From assembly GCA_020746105.1 (NCBI GenBank), contig CM036618.1, forward strand, positions 43,495,014 through 43,559,013: a DNA stretch of 64,000 nt. The letters are read 5' to 3'. The notes under the pieces were generated by a model. That model saw only the letters and a list, made by a program, of their open reading frames with translations. It made no database searches and was not told where the DNA came from. The stretch is from Trogon surrucura (Eukaryota > Chordata > Aves > Trogoniformes > Trogonidae). Of the stretch, positions 24,848 through 36,199 are shown in pieces. The translations under genes and the position numbers were made by a program. Within the stretch, counting starts at the first letter, position 1; the number at the start of each line of letters is the position of its first letter.

Positions 24848-25628
24848 AGAATCATAGAATCATCATAGAATCATCATAGAATCATAGAATACGTTGGACT
24901 GGAAAAAAACCTTTAAAGGTCATCTGGTCCAATGTCCCTGCAGTGAGCAGGGACATCTTTAACTAGATCAGGTTGCTCAGAGCCCCATCAAGCCTGACCT
25001 TGAATGCCTTCAAGGATGGAACATCTACCACCTCTCTGGGCAACCTGTTCCAGTGTTTCACCACCCTCATTGTAAAGAAACCCTTCCTAAGAACTAATCT
25101 AAATCTACCCTGTTCTAGTTTAAAAAAAATTGCCTCTCATCCTGTCACTACAAGCCCTTGAGAACAGTCACTTCCCAACTTTCCTGTAGGTCCCCTTCAG
25201 ACACTGGAAGTCCGCTATAAGGTCTCCCCGGAGCCTTCTTTTCTCCAGACAGAACAACCCCAGCTCTCCCAGCCTGTCCTCGTAGGAGAGGTGCTCCAGC
25301 CTTTTGATCACTTCTGTGGCCCTCCTCTGGACCCACTCGAGAAGGTCCATGTCCTTCTTGTGTTGAGGGCTTCAGATCTGGACACAGTACTCCAGGTGAG
25401 GTCTCACCAGAGCAGAGCAGAGCAGAGGGGCAGAATCACTTCTCTCAATCTGCTGGCCACACTGCGACTATCCTTCTCTTCTGTGAGCACACATTGTTGG
25501 CTCATGTCCAGCTTTTTGTCCACCAGTACTCCCAAGTCCTTTTCTGCAGGGCTGCTCTCAATCACGTCATTCCCTAGCCTGTATTTATAATGCAGATTGC
25601 TCCAACCCAGGTGCAGGACCTTGCACAG
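24848..25628 (-). mobile_element. CR1 LINE 3' fragment, about 0.8 kb
   Basis: On the minus strand this encodes the C-terminal part of CR1 ORF2 and ends in the CR1 tail. ATTCTATGAT octamers, some lengthened to ATTCTATGATG, lie at 24848-24890. Recognisable pieces are KVLHLG near the 5' end, [34 protein letters not shown] and [14 protein letters not shown]. They are in several frames, so the coding part is decayed. The copy starts at KVLHLG and therefore lacks all catalytic motifs. It differs from the CR1 at 7.7 kb in sequence and tail, so it is another subfamily. Confidence 0.93.
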
Positions 25629-28600
25629 GGAACATGGCACATCTCACTCAAAACACCAAATTAAACAAATAAAAAACCACCAGCCATCTAAGTTTCTTCA
25701 CAGCTTGACTTTGCCACTGCTTAGAACTGAGACACTGAATGCATCTGCAAATTCATTGCTTATTAGCAAGTCATCTCATAGGATGGGAATCCTGAATTTA
25801 AAACAAGTAATTTTTTTGCCTCTACTGTGCCATGGGCCCAGTGATTTGAAGTGATTCTGAAGTTATGTGACATCCTGGCTGTGCTATGGTAGGTGACTGT
25901 ATATGATCTCTAAATCAGTAATCCTGGTAAGTAACACTGACAGGTTTTGAGCTTAATCAGATATAGAAGAGAAGACTTTTTTTTAAACTGTATTGTTCAA
26001 TTTTAGAGCACTAAAATTATTCTGTTATATACTAAATGAAAAAAAAAGTCAGTTATTATGCCTGTAATCATTACATGATTTTGAAGGTTAATTGGTAATA
26101 AAATCTGAAATGTCCAAGCTGTTCCAATCATAACTATTATATCATTTTTAGAATAAAGATCACATAACTATTGAACTATAACAGACCTCCCAGTTTTTTA
26201 TGAAATATGTCTCAGGAGGTCTGTTAATCTCTTCTGGGCCATCTGTCCTATTTGAATCAGAGAAGATAAAGACTTTGGGGATCAGGAAGAAAGTAGGGCA
26301 GTGCATTCTGGGACATATCTAACCTAGGTAGAAATATCCAGGAGGGGCTGTTAAATAAGGATCATTGAACAGGGTACATGAACGACTAGAAGACTTCCAA
26401 AACTAATTCCTCACATGAAATTTTACCAAAGCTTCCTGAAGTTGGTAAGAGGAAGAAAAAAGACAGTTGTTGAAGTTTAGATTCTTTGGACTTTATCAGA
26501 AAATACTTTCGTCATCTTTGTGTTATATTTCTCTCCCATTCGTGGCCTTTTGTCTTAAAAAGGAAAAAAATATTCTTTTTATTTAAGTACATACTGAAAA
26601 ATGGAAATATAATTTGATGGGACTCTTGCTCTCAGTTATTTAGTCTCTAGCAGAGAAAGAATTTCGGGTTTGTTTTTTTTTTTTTAGTGCAAAGAGTACT
26701 GATATATAACTTTAAAAAGAAATATTAAAAAAAACCCAATACTTAAGACACCACAGAACTGTGATAATGAAATTTACTAAAGTTTATAAACCATGGGGAG
26801 CTTGTGTTACCCTGGTAGAAAGAGGAACCACAGCCACCTCTAGCAGCAGGTGCCAGAAAGGGTCCCGAGAGCTTGACTCCTCACCAGTGTTGTCCCTTGA
26901 TGCGATGGCATATCCATATTCTCCTCAGGTGTAATCCCCACATTCCTTCTATCCCACTATCAGAATGGTTTGCTGTTGGTTTATCAACTTGCCACTGGGA
27001 AGAATACAAGAGACTTCTCTTTAATTGGGACTATGCATTTTGGAACAGCTCCAGAAATTTTAATGGCTTCCTCTATGTCGATGGGGAACTGTACTTTTTA
27101 TCAGGTTCAGCTATTCAGTAAAAAGCAATCTTTTCAGAGTCTGTCAGTGGCAGTGGGTTTAGACTGCTGTATGTGCATTTGCTTCTCTTTGAATGCTCCA
27201 TCTCTCTGCAAGCAATATTGTCCAACAAGGGAAAAGCACTTTTTATTATTTCGACTGTAAACATCAAAAGTTGACTCTCATCTTTTTCCTCTTCAATTTA
27301 GTATAAATAACCAACTAGCAAAGAGCAAGAACTGCCTTAAACCCAATACAAAAGAATCTGAATAGCCAAAGGAGTGAAAAATCTGGGCCTCAGATGTGGC
27401 TTTCAGATAATAACATTGTTATGTTAAGCCACTGGATTGACTAGACTGAAATCACATGCTGAACCTTGCTTTTAAGCACATCATTTTTGAGGCTGAATTT
27501 CAGACTTGAGCTTTCCTAATCTGTGAAGCCTCTATGTATAATAAAGTTAAAATCTTATTCTGAATTTAATTTGTTAAAAGCTATACTGTTTTTTGCATGT
27601 GCATCAGAATACGATGTAATGCCATAAATAATGTTTAAGCATGTTTGGTTCAAGAATAATCTATACAGGCATCAATCCTCAAAACTTCATAAAATTTGCT
27701 CCAGTACCAGATATACTGATGCTAAAGCTCTAAATACAATTTTCTCAATGTAATATGTTTCACATCATCTGAATAGTAAAAATAGAGAAGCAGACAAAAA
27801 AGAAGGACATTTTTGGTGTGTAAAGGTGTGATATCTTACGCAAACATCAGTATATTTAGTTTTTGCTCTTGGAATTGAACACTGTCTAAGCACAATGAGA
27901 AGATTCTCACTGGGGAGAGGACATTTTTACTAGAAGAAATTAATTCCAAACACTGAAAAGACCAAGATATTTCATTAAATTATTATGGCTTTGAGGTGCC
28001 ATGTATAAGCTAAACCAGTGTAATAGACCCATGATGTACCCTCATTTCACAGCAAATGCAAAGTAAAATTTCCCAGAATAAACAATTATTTTTTATGAAT
28101 TGCATGTTTTATTCCTTCTTTGCAATGCACTAAGTATCCACATGAAGTCAATTAAAGCACCTGTCTAACGTGTTAAATCAATTATGTCTTAGTCTGTATA
28201 TCCTCATGATGTAGATGTGCATGTAAGAATTATTCAGATTGTCCTCTTTGAAGTTGCTTTACAGAGATACACTTGGCATTCCTTAATTTACTGCTATAAC
28301 ATTTATTCCCTTTTGCAATTTTTTTTAGTCATGACTATGACCTTGCTCTTCTTATAACCTCATAAGCTGGAAAGCTGATATGATTGCCTCTAGATCAAAC
28401 ACCAGCCATGCCTCTGGCCCCAAGAATGCCATTAAAAGGCAAAGTGAAAACAGAAGGGAGTCTACATAATGTAATAATTCTATGTCAGCTAGAACCTGAG
28501 GACTCCTCATGCCAGAGACATCTGACATGGGTGAGCATAACTTTCTACCACACCACAGCCCTCTACCTAGCTGGAGCCACTGCCTTTAATCCATGTTTTT

Positions 28601-31600
28601 GGATGTATAGAATAGATGTTTTTAGGCTCCTAGACAATCTTTTAAAATATCAGTCAAGGAGCCCGACCAAGAGCTGGTGATTTTCTTTCTGTGAATACTT
28701 GCCCTAATAAATTTGGTGTCTACCTATAGATAAAAGGAAGATATAATATATTCTAAGGTCGAAAGAGAAAGTACTGAGGGCTGAGATTTCAGATCTTGTC
28801 CTGAAAACAGTGAGTGCACCTTATTTCACCTGAGGCTTATTTGGTCATGATCTGGAAGAAGTTGAGAGTTAAAATGAATTTTGCATGCATGACAGCCTGC
28901 TTTGAATGCATCCGCATTCCTCGGGGCTCTAGCGGTACTGTCACCAGCAGTTGTCCATTCCCATACTGCTGGATTTGATGTTACCAGGGTGGAGAGACAG
29001 CATCAACCCTCTTTAAGATGAAGATGACCAGATAATATTTTTGTATATCAAAATATCATGATCCTGGCATATTCTTGGCATATTGTTCTGGACAAACTGG
29101 ACATGGATGCATTTTGTCATGGATTGTTGCACAGAATGCTATTCTATTTGAAGGCTATGATTTCTGGAGTACTGTAGATAGTAGTAGTACCAGTAGGTAG
29201 GCGAGGGGTTGGTAGTCCTGAAGACATGAAATTATCTCAGTGAGTGTCTCAGCATTGATGTAGTGGTTGATGGACTGAGTTTCATGTAGTCAGCTTCCAA
29301 ACAATGCCATCTTGCATTAGGATTACATTTCTGGAACAGATGTGCTCTCACACCCTGTCTTGGCCAGCTCATGGAGAGCATGAAAATGCCCTTGCCCAGG
29401 GGAAAGCTGGTTAAACTCTTCTGATTGTGCCATGCCTGAAAACTGTACCAAGAAACAGAGGAAGACGACAGACTTGTGTCTGAAGGCCAGTCATGGAGAG
29501 TGTCTCCAGCCATTACAAAGAACATATACTAGGTTCAGCAAGGCTCCCAACCCTTTATGAGCTTCCTATAGCCACCTGTAAGGTTGGTGTTTTGTCAGTT
29601 ATCTGCTGCCCTGTGTATGCTGAGAAGGGCTGGCCACACCCACCAGCAAGGGATTACAGCAATATGACGTGGTGTGTGAGAAACCTCAGATATAACCACC
29701 TATAAGACATTCACTCTAAATGCCCAAAAACACTGTTACAATTGCTTTTAGGTTGCAGCGTAGTTGTGATTAAAAAGCCAGGTGCTTTTTTTTTTAATGG
29801 TGTATATACTATTTCCATAGAACTCAGAATTATTTAGGAGTCTTATAGCTAATGATTATATTAAATAATATTTCATGGATTAGATAGAAAAGAAGTTGTG
29901 TTTCTGCTTCCCTTTGTCTCAAAAGCCTGTCCTAGACTGAAAAATAAGTTATGCTCATTCCTATGGAAAGCAACCTACAATCATTGCTTAAAGGGATAAA
30001 ATAATGCAACTGAAAAAGGTCATCATTTCCTCGGCTCATGCAGAAAAAGGAAACATAGAACACAACTACTTTGCGTTTGTGTGCAAAAAAAATAACAGTA
30101 CGGTAGCAAAGAAAGCAAGATACCCAGCCTTTATACTGCACAAAGAGATCTGGAGAGCATCATAAAGCTCTGAGTTTCCCCAGAACTTCCACTTGGCTCT
30201 TTTCCTACCCTCCCTGAAACTCCAACAACTACAAAATTATTTCAGTGGATCTCTGGGTGTCACTAGCACCTTCTCCGGGCTCTTAAATTTCTGAATGATT
30301 AAAATGACCCTAGGAGAGTTAAAGCTGCAGTGAAAGAACTGTGTGATTACAGTATACTTCAAAGTATTTTAAACTGGATGCATAACAGATAAAAAAACTA
30401 GCCCATAGGTGCAGCAAAATTGTCCCATATCAGGAAAATGCAAATTTCATTTGTGCTACAAAGGGGAAGGTAACCTATGTACTGTACTAATTCTGATAAA
30501 GTATTTTTGCTATGCATGAAAATCAGCTAAGATTGTCCGAGCATTTAACAGATTATTCTCTTCTTTATTCTGGCTTCTTTTGCTCCCTTAAAACAGTGGC
30601 TGGTTGCCCTGCATTAAGATAACAAAGAGTATAAGATATCTATATTTTCCTCTATGTACAATCTTCTTAAACAACGAAAGATAATTTCACGATTTCTGCT
30701 TTCTGTGGTGAATTTTTTTCACACAGCTCTAGATGGCAGTGCTGATAAACAGCTATACATTCAGCAGGGACAGATTTTACTTGGTGAACTGCTGCAACTG
30801 ATTTGGAGTACTAACCTTTCCTCCACTTACCCTGTTTCCCACTCTACCACCTGCAGCCCTACAAACAGAAAAGACTTGTATGATGGAAGCCATCTGTACA
30901 GTAACTCATCTCATCAGAGTGCTGAAGAGCTGTTCTGCTCAAGTGTTATCAATGTCTTCTAACTCACTGTATATTTTTCTTATTGCTAAAAACAATCCCA
31001 AGCATTCTCTTTGGCAGATTAGTAAGGAATTCAAGTAGCAGATGTTCAAATCACTTTTTATTTTTTTGCATACTGAATCTCCATAAGGATACTAAGATCT
31101 GTTTCTAGGTCTTTGTGCTAAGTGTAGCAGTTGAATCGTCTCTGCTTTATAGACAGTAACTATGATATAAGGAAATGACTGTGAATATATTATCTGAAAA
31201 CATACTTACATTTTTTTTTTTATTATGTTTAGTCTTCCCAGGAAATGCCAAGAACAGTCTACACTGATTTTTATTCTTATATTTTCCCCACAAAGAATAA
31301 ACACCGTGTAATAGAAAGTACCTGAATAATTGTTTACAGGCTATTGGTGAGCAAGCCTCTTTCAATCAAAACTCTACCTAACGTACTACCTGTCATTCCT
31401 TGGTATAAATGCAGCATACAAAGACGTCCCCAGAAGATATGACTGCTGGGATAAAATCCACTGTTAGTCAAACTACAAATCTCTTTGATAATATAACTGT
31501 CCTTCAGACATATGTTTGAGCATACTTACAGATTTCTAGTTATAATTTTTTTCCAGAGTAAATTATTTTAGCTACATACACATTAGTGTAGTTCTATTAG

Positions 31601-33179
31601 TAAAGCAAATAGTGCTGGAGAAGATTCTCAAGCATTTTAATAGCATCTTCTACACTGGTAAATCTTAGAACCCACTTGACAAAATTTTGGCACATGTTGG
31701 CTAGAACTTCCACAGAATTTCCCAGTCATAATTTAGGAGTAAGAACCATCCAGAAACCATTATCAATGGGCAATTTGCATTTAGATAACTTGTTTTGGAG
31801 GCAGTGAAACTATACGAGCATGTTCATAAGTTTTTCTATGCCAGGTAGCTTCTATGCTGCAGTATATTCTTGGTCAGGTTTAATTTGCTGGTACAGAAAT
31901 AACCTAAAATTTCAATGGTTTTCTTCCCCACAGAAATACATTGGTGCTTTCAGACCATAAGCATTTAAGCAGACACAACTACTGTAGTTACAGAATTCAG
32001 ACAAAAAAGGACTAAACAGAAGGCACTGGAATGCATCTATTTATATTATTCTAAGGAAGTCTTACTGAAACATTAGAAATATTTTTTGATTTTTCTGTGA
32101 AGGTTTTATATTCAGAACATCAATTTTGTTATATTGGTTAATGTAATACTTTGCAGAAAAAAAGTGTTAACATTTGGTCAGAGAAAGCTTTTAAGTCGGA
32201 AACTTTGGATTTCTATCATATGGCAGTATATGAAACACATAATCCTTGTGAATTTCAATTTACAAGTAACAAAATGACCATAAAATTATTTTTCCACCAA
32301 ACTCTAGAAATCATTTTATTCTTTGTAATCTTCAAGATCTTTATATTAACAGAATTTCCCAGTACAAGTGAAAATCATCATATTTGCTTTCAGTTGCCAT
32401 ATAGATTTAACTTATAAACCTGATACAGTAGGAAGGCAGATAGGAATATAACTTGGCAAACACTATAAATCCTGCCAGACCCATAGGTTTTAGAGCCTTC
32501 TCATTTGTATGTTATTTACTTAGGTTGCTGACCAAATTTTCTTGGAGGGTATTATTCTATAGAATGACACTACAGACCTGTCTCATATCCATTTGTAATG
32601 ACGACTACAAATGGTAGAAGTGCCGTTACTATTTTAGCTTAATCTACTGAAAAGAAGAACATAGATGTCCAGCTTGAGAACAGAACATTGTTACAAAATT
32701 AAATCTGCATATTTAACTCATAAATAGTGCAATGAAACTAGTATGTAAACCAAGTTTGGACTGTTTTCAGGCTCACTGTGTATTTTATCAGTAGATGAAA
32801 GTCACCATTTCTTCTTTAGTGTATTCAATTCATAAAAGTGATCTCAAGTACTCTTTACTTTTATCATTATTAACTAAAAAACTAATACCTTTTAAAATAA
32901 CCCTTCAAGGATATTCCTAGATAAAGAATAAACATTTTCTATTAGAGGAAAATAAGGATATTTCTTTATTTCTTTCAGAATATTCCCGCAGTCAGTTACT
33001 GCCTTTAGTCAACGTGTGGGTTTTTTAAAAAAAAAAACAAACTTGAAACATTGTAGGTATTTATCACCTTGATGACGGGTGATGGGAAGTCTCCTCAGAG
33101 TCAGTGGGGACTGAAAGGAAGTTATACCAGTCTTGGAAATATGATGCCTAAAGTACTCTTTTACAATGAAGTTTGTATT
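25629..33179. other. AT-rich unique DNA, no gene seen
   Basis: 7.5 kb without a recognised gene or transposon. The block 28860-29700 is somewhat less AT-rich and has a 97-codon minus frame (29232-29525), but I matched it to no family. Short A and T runs are frequent (26041-26047, 31210-31220, 33027-33040). Confidence 0.5.
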
Positions 33180-34189
33180 TGTTGTGGCTCAAGCCAACTG
33201 CCCAGGCCAACAACAAAGAATCACATGGTTTCCTGCTCACTCCTCCTCCCACCCCCCATCTCCACAGGGATGTAGAGGGAGAAAACTCAGTCAAAAAGTC
33301 TCAAAGATTCAGATTAAGGACCTGGAGGGTAATAATATACAACTTAAGATGATGGGTGAAAAAAGATGATGGGGAGAAAAAACATAAATTTAATTGACCA
33401 CCATCATTTATGAAGTAGGATACCAAGAGGAATACATCAATAGATACAACCCGATCTTAAATATACTTTCCCGCCCCACCAGCACCCCTCCCATCTTCCC
33501 AGCTACCTCCTTCCATCCACCAATGCAAGGGAGGACAGGGGCTGGCGGGTGCAGTCCATCTTGCCATTACCCATCGTGCATAACAGTTCCTCCTTCTCCA
33601 GAAAGAGGGCTCCTCAAAGTCTCTCCATCACGCTGTGTAGTGTCCACCTCATGGGAGGCAATCCTTTTCCTCCTTGTGAGTCCATTCCAACCAGGGCCAC
33701 AGATTGCTTTGGGCATGTCCCCTGCTGATGCTCGGTCTCTCTCCTCTCTCTCATGGGGCTGTGCACGTACCAATGCATCCTGGACCTTCTTGCCACAGTC
33801 GATCCCCTCAGCTGACAGGCAATCACCTTCCTGCCATCTCAACCACCACGGGACTCCAGGAGGAGGGTTTGTTCTGCCAGGCTTTTCCCCCTCTTTCTTC
33901 TCAGAACTGCATTCCTTTGTTTTCCTTTCACCTCCCCCTCCTCCAGCAGAAAAACTCTCCAGCACAAAAGACAGGACAGATCAAGACGAGATGAAATCAA
34001 AAGAGAAAGAGAACAATGGAGTCACTTCTTAAATACTTCGATGGCAGAGGTGCTGATTGGCCTGGTCCTGGTGAGGAGTGGGTCCAACTCCTACCTGGGG
34101 GTGGGGGAGCCTCTTGAGGTTTTGCACGAGTCCTCCACATTGGTCTACTGCTTCCCAAAAGCCCCGCCGGACTCAAACCCATGAAAACA
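33180..34189 (-). mobile_element. Second antisense ERV LTR, related to the one at 19 kb
   Basis: The plus-strand left end TGTTGTGGCTCAAGCC aligns with TGTAGTGGTTTGAGCC of the LTR at 18950, and the overall order of segments is the same. On the minus strand it has GCCAATCAGC (CCAAT box, 34053-34062), TATTTAAG (TATA box, 34028-34035) and an ATTAAA poly(A) signal (plus-strand TTTAAT at 33389-33394), in the order U3, R, U5. The pyrimidine-rich, G+C-rich middle generates several false open frames (33394-34032 and 33567-33965). There is no internal retroviral sequence or second copy in the same subfamily nearby. The right boundary is approximate, and no target duplication was found. Confidence 0.7.
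34028..34062 (-). promoter_or_regulatory. LTR core promoter: CCAAT and TATA boxes
   Basis: On the minus strand, CCAATCAG is followed about 20 bases later by GTATTTAAG. This is the normal order for the retroviral U3 promoter, with transcription then running leftward from about 34000. The same two boxes in the LTR at 19 kb have decayed (CCTATCAG and ATACTTAAG). Confidence 0.6.
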
Positions 34190-35927
34190 TTATAGCTATC
34201 ATACAATTTCTATAAGATTGTGCACTCAAGCTGTAAGAGTATTCATCTGCTTAATATATTTTTTTTCTATATTAGTCTAACTAGCTGAGAAAAAAACGTG
34301 GAAGGGAAAAGATATAAAAGAAGTTTCGAAAAGCGTTGTCCTCTTGCATATATATTATGACTTTTAGTATAAAGGTAAAAATCCATAGCAGAGTGCTGCA
34401 AATATCCACATATGCACAAATGGATGCTTTTACAAGATTTAAAATTTTCAGTTCAATCATATAAATTACTTCTCTTGGTTAGTATCTGGTCATTGGCAAC
34501 TGAAACAAGTAGCTGTTTTGATCAACCACAGTAAGATTATTGTCAAACTAGGTTTCATTAATGAGGCACACAATTCGTCTAAGACATATATAAAACTCAT
34601 TAACGAGTAGTATACCGTGTGTGTGCTTGTCTGAAACAGCCATACCAGAAGGCCACATTAAATATCTTAAATGATGACAATTTTATCAATTCCTCTGTGT
34701 TGTGTTTTTTTTTGTAATTCCTTAATCTTATTTTATCAGCTAAAGATTTTCTTAAATCAAGCTAAAATCTCCTGTTTGGAGAATGCTCATTCCCTCTTAT
34801 TCTGCCCTTGTTGGCTAATGAGAATAAGTGGTCCCCATCCTCTTATAACATTCCTTTATGTATTTATAGGCAGTTATCATGGCTCCCCAGTGGTCATTAT
34901 GTTTGGGTATTGAACATCTGCTCAAGAGTTTATTGATGCTGCAGATAGTACCATATCTACTGGGAGTAATAGTACATTGCACTGTGTAGCCATTACGGGA
35001 AACCTACCTGCAGGAAGGTCACTTGGTAGTAAATCAGAAACACCTACAAAATGCAAAATCCTTGCCATGAGCACAAAGTAGGTACATCTTTCTTCACATT
35101 TAGGAGAATTAAGCCTTTGCAAAAGAAGAGGAATGATTTGTTAAAAGCATATAAAATTGTGATCCTTATTTCAGAAACAAACAAAAACCCCCTGTATTTT
35201 CTGTATCCATATTTGACCATGATATTTTCATGGTGCCTCAAAGAATCAGATAAAGCTTTATGTTTATTTCCAGACGTTTTGATCTGAATTCCCATGACGT
35301 TTTGACATTGTATAATACCTTCCATGCTTGAGAAGAAAATATTACAAATCTGACAGGTGTTGACAAGCAAAACACTCGTTAGTGAAGCATGGTATTAATT
35401 ATAAAGTTTGTGTCCTTTATTTTGATCCCTGCTTTTCTCAGGGTAATATTCAGGTAAGAAGCACTTGCCTTTAAAGTCTGCCAAAAAAAAAGAGAAGTAG
35501 TTTTGGGCAAGATTATAAAAAAATAGAAGATGACTTCAAGCTAAATGAACATCCTGAACTACGGATGATTTTTCTTTTATTTAATAATTAATGCCAGCTA
35601 TACTAGCATGCTTAAATTCTCCACAGATAACAATTAAGTTAACATCAGTAAAAATTATACATAATATCTCAATCAGTAAGCATTTTTAAGTGGGAACACA
35701 GGGAATGAAACCAAAAGGAAATCGGTCTTTAAGTTTCCTGAAGTTTAAGTGAAAGACATTCGCACAAATGCAAATACTATTGCATATACTATTCGTATCA
35801 TCTGTTATGGTAATCACTGTGTCTGCCAGCAAAGTAATGGCTTTTCAGTGGCATTTTCACTCTGCACTTATATTTGTACCATCTTTTTCCTCAGTCCCCA
35901 GCAATGACAATGACTAGACAATTTCTT
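34190..35927. other. AT-rich unique DNA, no gene seen
   Basis: Nothing beyond short chance frames (34671-34913 plus, 35044-35370 minus) and short A/T runs. Confidence 0.6.
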
Positions 35928-36199
35928 GAAGGAAGGAAAGGAAGGAAAGGAAGGGAGGAAGGAAAGGAGGAAGGGAGGGAGGGAGGGAAGGAGGAAGGAA
36001 GGAAGGAAGGAAGGAAGGAAGGAAGGAAGGAAGGAAGGAAGGAAGGAAGGAAGGAAGGAAGGAAGGAAGGAAGGAAGGAAGGAAGGAAGGAAGGAAGGAA
36101 GGAAGGAAGGAAGGAAGGAAGGAAGGAAGGAAGGAAGGAAGGAAGGAAGGAGGGAGGGAGGGAGGGAGGGAGGGAGGGAGGGAAAGGAGGAAGGGAGGA
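35928..36199 (+). repeat. Long (GGAA)n microsatellite with (GGGA)n end
   Basis: About 270 bases of pure purine on the plus strand. There are imperfect GGAAA/GGGAGGAA units first, then roughly 38 uninterrupted GGAA units (about 35996-36149), then GGGA units to the end. The Lys-Glu-Gly open frames are repeat artefacts. GGAA is the ETS-factor core, and long GGAA arrays can bind ETS proteins in other vertebrates. Any such role here is inference. Confidence 0.97.

Noticed and set aside
28860-29700. Less AT-rich block with a 97-codon minus frame, considered as an old exon or viral remnant
   Set aside because: No family motif could be named, there are no convincing splice signals, and the frame length is within chance.
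33394-34032. 212-codon open frame on plus and opposing 132-codon frame
   Set aside because: Both lie inside an antisense LTR. The proline/serine-rich composition comes from its pyrimidine-rich R region and matches no protein family.
18950-34189. The two antisense LTRs as the ends of one provirus
   Set aside because: Their sequences are too different to be paired LTRs, and the 13 kb between them holds no gag, pol or env-like frames.
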